The notes beneath the pieces were generated by a model. It ran no database searches and was not told the DNA's origin. It was given only the letters and a program-made list of their open reading frames with translations. Positions 10,390 through 23,600 of a DNA stretch of 64,000 nucleotides are shown piece by piece. A program made the translations under genes and the position numbers. The first letter of the stretch is position 1; every line of letters starts with the position of its first letter. Origin of the DNA: Hyaloscypha bicolor E (lineage: Eukaryota > Ascomycota > Leotiomycetes > Helotiales > Hyaloscyphaceae); NCBI RefSeq assembly GCF_002865645.1, contig NW_020194619.1, forward strand, positions 2,392,442-2,456,441, read 5' to 3'.

Positions 10390-12181
10390 TCACCCCTAAC
10401 AATTCAAATTACTTCAATATTGAACCCACTTTGCTTCAACCTCCGTCCGGTCCCGAAATTCTCCTTTACTTCCAAGATGTGGCGGATAAATACGACCTCA
10501 GGAAATATGTCAAATTCCGAAATCGCATATCCTCCGCGATCTGGGACGAGCAGAGTGACATCTGGAACACAAGGATAAACAACGTAGAAACAGGAGAGCA
10601 GTTTGAGGACTGATTTCTTTTCTTCATAAATGCATCTGGATTTTTGAAGTAGCTGCCTCACTTCCCTCTCTGCCGTGCTTTGCTGACGGAACATCCAGTA
10701 GTTGGAAATGGCCCTCGATTCCTTGGCTCAAGTCTTTTGAAGGGGAATTGATGCACAGTGCAGCATGAAAATCCAGAAACCGATCTGTCTGGCAAGATAG
10801 TTGGGGTGCTTGGAAGCGGGTCCTAGCCATTCAAATTGTGCCTTCCACTCAACTTCGAGTCAACAACCTTACAACTTTATACGATATCCAAATTGGTGAC
10901 AGCAAGAGCTGCTCAAAGCAAAGCCGGACCAGGAGGAACATATTTCCAATGTAAGTGGAGATCTAATACTATTTTCTTCAATCTCTGACAGAAACGCAGT
11001 CATGCCAGAGCAGAAGCAAGAATTCAAGCAAAATCCAGAGAAGTATTTGGCATACCAAAAGGATGTCGAGAAGGAGGTGTGCAGCCGATTTAAAATAGTA
11101 AGCTTTGTGCCCCTTACTAGAAGTGAAAGTTTGCAAGTTCTGATAGACCTTTAGCTCCACAAAGGCACCCCCGAGCAAGAAGCGGCCAGAGGATTCTCGA
11201 CAAACGACATGAAGACCAAACTTCGATCCAATAGCCCTCTCGCAGAGTTCATCATACCGAAGTTCGCAGTTGGCTGTCGACGCCCAACGCCTGGGAATGG
11301 ATACTTGGAGCCTCTCACCAAGGGCAACGTCCGAGCTGTGACCTATGGAATCGCTGAAGTTGTGCCAGAAGGTATTGTCACTGCCGTCGGAGAGCTCATC
11401 AAAATAGACGTCTTCATATGTGTCACTGGGTTCGATCTCTCATTTTGCCCTCAATTCGCACTCATTGACCAGAACGGTGCGAACCTCCGTGGATAGTGGA
11501 AAGAGAGAGCGACTGCATATTGGTCTGCTACACCGGAGAATATGCCAAATTACTTCAGTAAGTGCGGACAAGCGATAATGTGCAGGATCAACCCCGATCG
11601 CTGATAATGAGCAGTGTTCATGGCCCCAATTCACCTGTCGGTCATGGCTGTCACGTGCTGCGCACAGGCATATATATAGCTTCTTCACCGCTATTAGGGC
11701 ACGATCATTCATTACAAACATACCAAAACACACCACATTCCACTTCCACAGCTTGTCCAGGCCGTGACAATGGCTCAACGCTTCCGACCATCGAGTATGT
11801 AACGAAATACATCCTCAAATTGATATACAAATGCCAAACCGAGTCGACCAGATCTCTTTCTCTAAAACTTTCCGCGATTCAAGAATTCACTCTCCACGCT
11901 GATGTGTTCCACACTTGGATGGCGCGGAGTCGTAAGTGTCGTTCTAGTTTAAGAATGGGAAGGTAGATGGACCTGTCAGCGCATTGAATCCAGGAAGTAG
12001 AATCCACTAGTTTCATATGATAACACAGCCAAGGTACGAAGATTGGAAGCGGACGTACCTGTACCCTTCGAATAGGTTTGCGTACTTGAAGAACGAGCTC
12101 AGCGTGAGAAAGGGGCTGGGGAGAAATGTCACTTGGTATTTTCATAATATTGATGAAGGGTATGAAGGGTTTTTGTACTGA
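10390..12181 (+). pseudogene. Baeyer-Villiger-type flavin monooxygenase pseudogene, N-terminus missing
   Basis: The remnants match class B flavin monooxygenases of the fungal StcW/cyclohexanone-monooxygenase type: PSGPEILLYFQDVADKYDL (10442-10498), the BVMO fingerprint FEGELMHSAA (FxGxxxHxxxW), the NADPH-fold GVLGSGS, IPKFAVGCRRPTPGNGYLEP in the open stretch 11209-11496, DVFICVTGFD, PNSPVGHG, IEYVTKYILK and a C-terminus ending in GYEGFLY. Splice sites still look intact for introns at 10649-10698, 10952-10992, 11098-11154 and 11558-11614. The frame is destroyed by in-frame stops near 10612 (TGA), within the fingerprint (TGA), at the codon before WKERA near 11495 (TAG) and within RIH-FHM near 11998 (TAG), by at least five frameshifts, and by an insertion at 11649-11769. 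The FAD-binding N-terminus, roughly 100-150 residues, is absent. Not functional. Confidence 0.85.
11649..11769. mobile_element. 121-bp insertion with TIRs and 5-bp target duplication
   Basis: The element begins TGTCACG and ends CGTGACA, an exact inverted repeat, and is flanked by the direct repeat ATGGC (11644-11648 and 11770-11774). Removing it with one ATGGC restores the expected monooxygenase reading GHG-STLPTIEYVTKY, which proves insertion. TG..CA ends and a 5-bp duplication fit a very short LTR-type insertion; a MITE is the alternative. Element plus duplication is 126 bp, so the frame is kept. It contains a TATATATA run but no coding capacity. Confidence 0.85.
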
Positions 12182-12185
12182 GATT

Positions 12186-12652
12186 TGAACTTAATTCGTA
12201 TTGACGCGAGTCTTCAACTGTTTATTGTGGTGATTCCGGCCATGGCCAGCCCCAAAATCCATCGGGAAAACAGCCCGAGAGCCCTGGCTCTTGCCAGTAA
12301 ATTTGCCGCCACTCATTATAACCGCAATCCCAATTCCATCCGCTTTGCAAGAACGCCGACACCCCGCCTTTTTGGTGGGTGCGCAAAGCACTTAATAAAG
12401 TCGACACAATTCATCTCTCTCCACAGCCTCGACACGGTCTGGGCAAGGGTATTGTGGAACACTATCCTCGTGGCGAATGGGATTTTCTTGAGTCGGATTG
12501 ACGAGACTCTTGCCACTTTCTGTTCCACTTTTGAAAAAGACGCAAAATCAATTTCGATATTGGGGTTCTTCTCCCTGAGGGCTTGGGCCGTAGCTAGCTC
12601 ACGTTAATCTGCCCGGATTCTGCGACGGCAAGGAATAATACTGCTTTATTCT
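12186..12652 (-). pseudogene. 5' fragment of a UDP-glycosyltransferase-like gene
   Basis: Reading the minus strand from about 12652, one frame gives LFLAVAESGQINVS and, after a single frame change near 12597, continues as TAQALREKNPNIEIDFASFS, KVEQKVARVSS and later MNCVDFIKCFAHPP. This resembles the N-terminal acceptor-binding domain of fungal GT1-family UDP-glucosyltransferases (pattern SxxGQxNVxLAxAxAL followed by PxxEIxFASF). The frame breaks again near 12316, and no nucleotide-sugar-binding C-terminal domain follows. The true 5' end lies at the edge of the AT-rich block at about 12690. Family identity is judged by eye; a decayed unrelated protein cannot be excluded. Confidence 0.6.
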
Positions 12653-12689
12653 TTTCACGAACGAAGGCTGAAGAGTTCGTGGGGGGGTC

Positions 12690-15600
12690 TTAAATAACTG
12701 AATTATTATAACTAACAAATTTGCAAACATAGTACTAATTGCAATAACTTGCCTAAATATACTTATTTTTAGTAATTAATAAATCCAAAACCATGCCTTA
12801 GAGATATTATATAATACAAAATATTAAAGCCTTTTTTAGTAATAAAGCAAACATTTAGTATATATTTCTGGTATAAATAAATATTTAATTCTTTTGAAAA
12901 TTAATTATATAAAGTAAGCTTTAAGTTTTATAATATCTTTAACTTATAAAGTCTCTAGTTATTAATAGCCGGTTTATTTCTTATTATACTTTACTTATAA
13001 TAGAAAAAAGTAAGTATCTCATTTAATTAAATATCTTATCGAGATTTATTTAATACTTGATTTTGAATAAATATTATATATAATATTAAGTATATTTATA
13101 ATAGAATTAAAAATAAAAGTTATATAGAAATTAAAGCTATCTAGAATTATATAAAATTAGTATTTACTTATATATTATAAATTGAGTTTATATTACTTTT
13201 AATATTTATCAAGTTTTAATAATTAAAAGAAAATAAACTAGAATTTTATATATTTATATATTTATATATTTTCTTTTTTAATGCTTTTATTTTATAATAT
13301 TAATTACTATATTTTTATTCTTATTAATAAAGGCATTTAAAATCTCTAACTAATTAGAAACTAAATTATTAAGAGATATTATAAGCTAGTAAATTATAAG
13401 CTATAAATTAAAACAAAAGTTCTTTTTATAATAAGCTTATTTAATAATTATAGGATTTTTATTAAATTCGCAATTAGTATTATATTTTTTATTGAAACTA
13501 GCTTATTTTTTAATTAATATTTTATAACTTTTATATAATTTAGCTTTTTTATTTTTATAAGCTTAAATACCGGTATTTTTAAGATAATTTTTTTAGCTAA
13601 ATTAATAAAAGTAATAAGCCTTTTTTTAGTTTTATAAAAAGCCTTTTTATTATTCTTTTTCTTTTTTTAAATCTTAATATAAAGCTTTATTATATTTATA
13701 AATAGACATTTCTTATACAAGCTCTTATAAAACTTTATCTTTTAATTATATTTCTTATAAAGCTTTATTTAAAAAGTCTAATATTTTATTATTTAAAGAT
13801 AATTCTTTTATAATTATATATTAATTTTCTTAATAATAATTCTTTAAATTTCTTTTAAATTATTTAAAAACTTTATAAAATTATAATTTATAAATATATA
13901 AAGAATTATAGTTATAGTTTTCATTTTATTAAAACAAATAAATAATAAAAAGAATAATCTAGGCTATTTTTTATTTTAATTTCTTTAATTAATTCTTTTT
14001 TCTTTTTATATAATTATATTTTTTAAATAATTTATAAATTATATATTAGAACTTTTAAAAGTATTTTTAATTATATACTTTTATATTATTTATATATAAA
14101 TAAAGATAAAATCACGAAAAAAAGAAAATAATTACATATTTAAAATCGAGAGATTAAAGAGCTAGATAAATTACTATTTTATAAAAATATTTTTAAAAGC
14201 GAAATATATTAATACTAAATAATTAAAGGATATATATTAAATAAAGAAGAAATTAGAAAAGCTTAATATTACGGGCCAGGCCTTTATATAAAAAAGACTA
14301 GTAATTCGATTAACTAAATAGAATTCTTTAAGAAGAAAAGAAAAGAAAAAACGAAAGAAAAACGAAAGAAATCAAATTATATATCTTAAAATATTCGAGC
14401 TTTTTAAATAATATATAATAATTTTAGTAATTCAAGAAAGTATATTATATAATAAAAGCTTTAGCTTTTATTATATAATCTACTAAAAGCTTTTAGCTAA
14501 GTATATAGATCGGATTTTAATTTATTATATTTATTATTCTTTAATTAAAAAGATTTATAAATATCAGATTTATATTTATTAAGAAAAAGGTATTTTTTTG
14601 AAACTTATTTAAACTGGCTTTTAAATCCTTAATTAAATATTTAAAGTACTTTATAATTATGTTTTTTTTTATATTTAGTAAAAATATATTTAATATATTT
14701 TATATTAATTAGATTTTCTAATATCTAATTATTTATAATTTTCTTTTTAGAAATAATTATGTTTATTTATATAAATAGTTTTAATTATTATAACTAATTT
14801 ATTATTTTTAGGACTTATTATATATATCTTTTTATTTTTATTTTTATAAATATATATTTATTAATAAAATAACTAATATAAGCTTATAATTTATTTATAT
14901 TTAGAATATTTTTTTCTTTTATATTATAAAGCTTTTCTAAAATATTTTAATATTTTTTTAATATATAATTCGAGTTATATATATAATTAACTTTATTTTA
15001 TAATTTTATATTAAAATATTAAACTAATTAACTAAAAGAAGTAATTTTAAAAAAGATTTAGTTTAATTATATTAGATATATTATTAGTTTTAAAAAAGAA
15101 TTTATAACTTTTAAATAAATAATTATAATTTAAATTAGCTTTTTATTACTTATAATAATATTACTAAATTAGCTTTTTTTAATATTTTATTTAAGATCTT
15201 TTACTATTATTTTATATATTATAAAGTTCTTAGAAATTTCTTTTTTTATTATATTTATAAAATACTAATTTTTATAAAAAAAAGCTTTTTTAATATAATA
15301 TATTCTTATAATATTAATTACTAAATTATTATTATTTTCAAAGTATTATTTAAAGGCCTTATTAAAAATATAATAGTAATTAACTATTATAATATATAAA
15401 TAATAGAAATACTTTTAGAATATTTTTCTAATTCTAATAAAATTAAATAAAAATATATTTATTTTCGAAATCTTTATATATAAATTAAATAATAAATTAG
15501 GCCTAATATATAATTGTAAAACGCGTTTTTTAATAAGAATTATAAGTAAATTTTAGAGCATATATTCTTTTAATTTAATATTTAATTAAAAAAAATACTT

Positions 15601-15701
15601 ATTTTTTCAAATTATAAATAAAATATAATAAAAGAAAAACTAGTTATTCTATTTTTATATTTATAATTAGAATATATTTAAATAATAAATCCGAATAAAA
15701 A
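12690..15701. repeat. RIP-degraded AT-rich DNA, origin not assigned
   Basis: Composition switches abruptly near 12690 to AT-rich sequence with almost no CpA or TpG. No frame longer than a few dozen codons survives. It presumably derives from transposons, but I could not align it to the families recognised further right. The stretch 14320-14375 is purine-rich. Confidence 0.6.
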
Positions 15702-18700
15702 TCATTAGCTTATTAGAAATATATATATAAAATTTTTAATATATAAATTAGTAAAGTAATTAATATATAGAAATAGGAATTATAATATTATAATATTAAT
15801 ATATAATTCATAAATTCATTAGTCTAATAGAAACTAGCTATTGGTTAAATTATTAATAGAATATAAGATTATATAATTATATATATAATTTCTAAAAATA
15901 TAAAAAATAGTATTTTTTTAAAATATATATTAATTTCTTAATCTAATCTAATATTAATTTTTAAGAATTTAATAGCTTAAATAATAATTAATAAATTATA
16001 TAAAGTTTTTAATTAATAAACTAATATAATATAAATTTCTTTAATATATTAGATAATATATTAATTTTTAATAAAAAGATTTTAATATATAATACTTTTA
16101 TTATTTATAATAATAATATTTTTAATTAATAGAGTTTTAAGATTTTTATATTAGTATTTTTATATAAAAATAATTCTAGTAGTTTTTATATAAATAATAC
16201 CTTTATTAAACTTGAAATTATAATTAAAAATAAGGCATTTATATTTTTTTTTTAGCTAAAAACTTAGTTTTTTAAAGCCTTAATTATTTTGCTTTTATAA
16301 AATTATTATTTCTAATTAATAAAGTAATATTAGTTTAAAGACTAATAATTTCAAATAATTATTTATTATAAAAAAGGCAAAAGTTATAAATTAACTATTT
16401 TATAAAGAATTTATTAATATAATAAAAATAGTAAATTTTAATCTAATAATTTCTAGCTTTTATTATATTATATAATAGTTTTATAATTTTTAAAACCGAA
16501 TTATTATTTAGATTTAGCTATTTAATAAGTTTATAAAATAATTTAATATAAAAATTATAATATATTTTATAAATATAATTCTATAATTTTTATAATTATA
16601 GTAATAATATAAAGAATAATCCTTTAACTAATATATTAAATAATTAGTAATTATATTAATATTATATATTTCTTATTATTATTATTTACTTAAATAACTA
16701 GTCTCGATTTTTTAAGTTTTTTCTTTATATTTTTATTTTTAATCTTATTAATAAACTAGTAACTAAAAACAATCTCAAATATACTTTTTTTTAAAAAGCT
16801 AATAATTTTAATTTAATAAGAATTATTATTTTATAAAAATACTTTAATATTAGAGATTTCATAAAAGTATTTTTTATTATATTTATATTATATTTAGTTT
16901 TATTATAAAATTTAGAAATAGAATTAGATTTGAAATTATTAATAATAACTTTAATATTTCCTATATAAAAAGGCTTTATAAAAATTAAATAGAAAATAAT
17001 AATATTATATAATAGAGCTAATATATAAAACTTCTCGTTTATTATTATAAGCTTATATAATTTATTCTAATTATTAAATTAATTAATATTTCTTTTATTA
17101 TTAATTTATTAGTAATATATAATATTATTATATAAGTATAAAATGCTATTTATATAAGGTTAGTAAAGTTATTATTATTTAGAAGTAAGAATTATAATAT
17201 TATAGTATTAATATATAATTCCTAAATCTACTAAGCCTAATGGGGTCTAGTTTACTTATTAAGTTACTTATATAATATAAGGTTATATAACTATATCTCG
17301 TATTTTATATTCTATTATTTATATTTTATATCTCGTATCCTATAACTATATATATAATTCTTAAAGAAATAGCTATATTAATACTAGAACTTTTCTAAAA
17401 AACGCGAAAAATAATACTTTTTTCTAATTATATATAAATTCCCTAATCTGGCCTAATACTAGATTTCCTAAATACTTTATATATTTATATTACTTTTAAG
17501 GTTTTAGTTATATATTAAAGGCTATAGCCTTTTATATATAATTTCCTCTTTTATAATATTCTTTTATTTTATATATCTATTTTATATTTAATTTATTTCT
17601 CTATATCTAATTATATTATATTTATATTAATTAGATATTTAAGGGTATTTATTAGCTTTAATTTCGTTATAGAATTAGTAGAATTCGATTTTCTCTTAAT
17701 TTATTTAATTTCTATAATCTTTTATTATTTATATATCTAGTAAAAATATATTATATTAATTATTAGGTATTTGTCTTAAATAATTCCTAATTTAATAAGG
17801 CATTTATATAATAACTTTGAATTTATATAAACTATTAATAGTAGTTCTATTTCTAGTATTTTATTAATTATAGATTTAACTAAAGTACTTATATTAAAAC
17901 TATAAGCCATATTATAAAGTTCTAAAACTAGAATACTTCTAGTAACTTTCTTATATTTAGTAAAGAACTAATAAATAATATTAATATATCTAGTTCCGTT
18001 TATTAAAATTAGAATATATCTGATTTAGGAAAAGAAATTTCTATTATTTATAAATAAAGCATTTATAAAAATAATTAAATATAAGAACTTTTTTACTAGC
18101 TTTATAAATCTTAGTTCTCTAATAGTATTTTCAATTTACTATTAAATATACTTATTAAGTACCTTTATATTAGTTTCTGAAAGTTTAATAGCTTAAATAA
18201 TAATTAATAAGTTATATAAAGCTTCTAGTTAATAGACTAATATAATATATATTTCTCTAATATATTAAATAATATATTAGTTCTTAATAAAAAAATATTA
18301 ATAAATAGTATTTCTATTACTTATAGTAATAATATTTCTTTTATAAAAACGGCTTAGAGGTTTTTATATTAGTATTTCTATATAAAAGTAATTCTAGTAG
18401 TATTTATATAAATAATATCTCTATTAAACTTGAGATTATAATTAGAAATAAGGCATTTATATTTCTTACCTAAGAACTTAGTCTTTTAGAGCTTTAATTA
18501 CTTTGCTTTTATAAAATTATTAGTTTTAATAAATAGAATATTATTAGTTTAAAGGCTAATAATTCCGAAGAATTATTTATTATAGAGGAAATAAGAATTA
18601 TAAGTTAATTATTTTATAGAAAGCTTATTAATATAATAGGAATAGTAAGTTTTAAACTAGTAATTCCTAGCTTCCGGTATATTATATAATAATTTTATAA

Positions 18701-20604
18701 CTTTTAAAATAGAATTATTTATTAGATTTAGCTTTTTAGTAAATTCTTAAAATAGATTAATATAAAAATTACGGTTAAATAAGGTTATTAATTAGATATA
18801 AGCTTGCGAGATATTATTTAAATATAATTCCGTAATACTAAAAATAATTCTCTAACTAATATATTAAATAGTAAATAATTATATTAATATTATATATTTC
18901 TTATTATTATAATAAATTTAGATAACCAGTTTTAATTTTTTAAATTCTTCTTCTATATTCTTATTCTTGATTTTATTAATAAACCGGAAATTAAAAAAAT
19001 ATATTTCTTTTAATATCTGAAATTTAGAAATAACTTCAAATATATCTTTTTCTAGAAAACTAGTAATTTTAACTTAACGGGAGTTCTTATATAGGTTATT
19101 ATTCTATAGAAATACTATAATATCCGGGGTTTTATAAGATTATTCTTTATTATACTTTAGTAAAATAGCAGAAATAATAAAAGAAATTATATCTATATTA
19201 CTTTTAGTCTTATTATAAAATTCGGGAATAATTTCAGGTTCGGAGCTATTAGAAATAACCTTAATATTCCCTATATAAAAGAGCTTTATAAAAATTAAAC
19301 AAAAGATAGTATTACTATATAATAAAGCTAGTATATAGTTCTTTTTATTAATAGCTATTAGCTTATATAGCCTATTCTAATTATTAGATTAACTAGTATT
19401 TCCTTTATATTATATAAGAATATCCGAATTTAAAGAAAGTTTATAAATATTAGTAATACTAGAATTATTTCGGGTATTTAGGGTATTTATAATTTAGTAT
19501 TTAGCTTAAAGCTTTTAAATTTCTACTATTACTTTCTTAAATACTATTAATTACTATAATATAATTAGTAATAAAGTATTATAAATCAAAAGAGTTAAAA
19601 TAATATAATTGGATCTAATAAAATTATTAATAGCCTTAAAAGCTATTTAAAATACGGTATTCTTATTAATTCTAATAGAATTATAAGCTTTTATAAAAAC
19701 GTTTTTGACCTTAATTCTTATAGTATTTATAAATTAAATAAACTCTTTACTAATAAACTACTTTCTAGTATTTATTATAATTTAATTAAAAGAGCCTAAA
19801 TAGATATTAATCTAATATTACTTTAAGGTATTTCAAGTATATAATATACTAATATTTTAAAGCTATTAGGCGGCTTAATATTAAATATCTTTATTAATAA
19901 TATAAAATATAGGCTTACTAGAAATATAGAAAATATTATTAATAATAAAATAATTAAAGCTAATATTATTTTTTTAGATTAAACTTGAATTATTTTAGTA
20001 ATTATCTGAATTTCTAATATTATTTATAATACTTTATAAGATATTTAAAGGCTTTTATATTAATATTATAGCTTACTTATTCTAGTATATTTTAGAGCTT
20101 ACTAATAAATAAATAACTAAAATAGTAATATATATATTATAATTCGATTTTTATAAAAAAAAACAAGAATTATAAATAAAGAATTCGGAAATAAAGCTTT
20201 ATAATATAGTATTCTAAAGCAGGAAAAAGTATCTAAAATATTATATTATAAATATAAAGCATTTAATAGAAATAATGAAATAATTAATAAAATTATTAAA
20301 ATAGATTTCTAGCTTATTTATATTAGCTAAACTAAATAGAAATAGAGTCTTTATAAATATAATATAGAATTACATTTGCCTAATTAGTATTTTTAATATT
20401 ATAGATCTAATAGAAAATATAGATCTAATACTAAACTAAATATTAATTTAACTTTTAGTAGTTTTATTAAATTAGATACTATTATTAATATATTATAAAG
20501 CTTGGAATTAGTTAGAACTAGTAATTAAAAATCTAGAAGCTCTAGTATTAATTATAAATATTTGATTATTTTTATTTATTTAATAGACTTTAAGATATGG
20601 TTTT

Positions 20605-23600
20605 TATTATAAATATAAGATCTAGAACCTGGAAAATATAGTTAGACTATCTTTATTTTAATAATTTAAAGCTAAAAAGAGAAGAGGATCTCAAAGAAGC
20701 CTCGGATCTAAATAATTATAAGCTATATACGAGCCTATATACTAGCTTAAGCTCGGGGTTATATATAATTATTAGATAATTATAGATATTATATTCAGAT
20801 ATCAGATATCTTATTTAGATACTAGATATCTTACTAGTTCTAATCTAATTCCTACTAGTACTATATATTATAATAACCGTAATATTACTAGTATTATATA
20901 TTATAATAACTATAATATTATTCCCTCTCTTAAAATAAGCTCGTTCTCGAGCTTTAAAAGTTCTTATTAAATTTTCAAGTTATAGGTTATATATTAAAGG
21001 CCAGGGCCTTTTATATATAACTTATAAGAATTTCTATTCGTATTATATAATTCTGGTATTATATTATTCTTAGTATAGTCTAACTAATAGAAGAGGTTTT
21101 AGGGTAGTTTTAGTTATTTGGGGTTTTTATTATAAAAGCTCTAAAGAGCCAGGATACTATTACTTAATAAGAATATAGGATATTATTCCGGATCTAGATC
21201 CTATTCTTTCTAATAAACTCGGTATTTAAGCTTCCTATAAAGTAGCTTTACTACTAGTATCTCTTAAACTTTATATTCTATTTCTCTATTTTATAATTCT
21301 AATAATAAAGGCTCCGGATTTACTTATTCGGAAAGGGAATTACCTGAGTTTTTATATAGCTTTTCTATATAGAATACCGGATATATTCTTATTAATTCCG
21401 GAAGCTTAAGCCTAAAGAAATATTCTATTTATTTCAGGGTCTTATATAGTTCTTCTATTTAGTAAGCTAGTTTGCGGCTTAAATAATTGTTTTTCTAGTA
21501 CTTAGTAATAATCTATATCTTATTTCCTATTTCAAAATCTATTAATTAGTAGTACTTATTAGCTTAAGTAATATAATACTCTTATATTTATATTATATTC
21601 TCTTATATCCTTTATTATAATTTATAGAACTATATTACTAGAGCCTTTATTTCTTATCTATTTAGTTCTTTCTTTAGGATATCTAATTATATTTAGGTTT
21701 TCTAGTAAAATAATATCTGCGGTTTATAGCCCTTTTTTATAAGAAATAGTAATTAGCCTATAGTTTTATAAACTAAAGCTATCTACTAGTAATTAATTAT
21801 TATTATCTATTTATTCTAATTATTCTAATAGTAATTTATATAGAAATATAGCTATTAATTAAAGTACTAGTTAATAATCTCTATCTGGCTATTAGTTTAA
21901 AAATAATTAGTAATTAATAACTTAAGCTTTATACTAATATATTTATAGAACTTGCTCTAGAAATCTAATATAAACTAGGGGCCTTAATTAGATATTATAG
22001 TCTCTAGAATACTAATTTAGTAAACTATATAAATAAGAAATAGAAATACTAATTCTTTAGCTATTATTATATCTCGAATAGGAATTATAATAGAGTACTT
22101 ATTTAGGTAGTTAATAAAAATTACTATTATATTATATTTATTTCTACTTTCTAAATACTTTTTAAAATCTACTAATATATATTATTAGAAGTAATTAGGG
22201 ACTAGTAATAGATATAAGAGCCCTGGCTTCTTATTTCTAGAAATATAGGATTATTAATAGATATAGTAGTTATTTTTATACTAATTAATATTCGTATCTT
22301 AGTTTAGCTAGTAATAGTAGACCTAAAGAAATTATTAAAGCTCGGCTTATTCTAGATATTTTATTAGGAGCTATATATATATCTTCTAAATAAAAGTAAT
22401 ATATAAGGATATCTCGGGTATTATTATATTATTAGATATAAATAGTTTATTATATTATAAGAAAAGACTATTTTATAATATTTATATATTTTCTTTCTTA
22501 TTTCTTATCTTATTCTATAGCTTTTCTAGCTCTAGTAATTTCTGGTTCTCGCTTAATAATTTATCTATTAACTAAATACTATTATATTAGATTCTTTTTT
22601 AAGCTAGGCCTATAAAGGCCTTAATTAGGGCTAACTAGAAATCTTATATAATATTATTATTAATCTTTTATTATAGAAAGAGAATTTGGGTTTAGTAAGC
22701 TATTATTATTTTATTCTAGATAATTATATTCTTATATTTCCTATTTAGGATATTTGCTTATTTATTTAATTTACCTGTCTAATATATAAGCTTAAAATAG
22801 TAATAAGAAAAGTATTTTACCTAATAAGCTTATTTTACTAAAAGCTTTTTTATAGTTATAAAATACTTGAGAGCTTAGTAATTTAAGTAAATTATAAAAG
22901 GTACTTCTTATAGATCTTCTAGTTCTATTTACTATTTAGTTAAAAAAAGAATAATAATAAGTATTTCTTTATTATAAATATTATAGTTTAGCTTTACTAG
23001 CTATATAATCTTAGAAAAGAATACTACTAGATACTAGAGTCTTATTTAGGGATTTTATTATAAGAAAATACCGGCTATAATTCTATTTATTATATTTGTT
23101 TTAATTATAATAAGGAAATTCGGGTTATAGTAATATAGAATTAGTACCGAAAATATAGCTTATTTTAGTTTAATAAAATCTTTTTAATACTAATCTATTT
23201 ATTTAAACGGAACTTCTTTATATATTAGAGCTATTAGGGGCTTTATTATATAGTTATATTTTATAATAAAATACTAATAAAAATTATAAAAACCTAGAAA
23301 GCCTTATATTTCCTTAATTATCTTTAGTAATTACTAGTTCTTAATAACTACTATCTTATCTAAATCTATTTTAATACCTTTAGTAAAAATAATAAAGCCT
23401 AGATACTTTATATAAGTAATCTTGAATTCTGATTTCTTAATATCTGCTTAGAAACTAATATCTTATAGCTACTAAAGAATCTTTTATATATAGTTTTTAT
23501 AGTTTAGGGAATTATCTAAATAAATTAGGATATTATTTAAATAAGCTATATAAAAAATATTAAGGTAATTAAAGAAAATATTATTTATATATCTCTAATA

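Noticed and set aside
4932..12652. Intact secondary-metabolite cluster
   Set aside because: An oxygenase, a sugar transporter and two pseudogenes are present, but no backbone synthase or pathway regulator was found.
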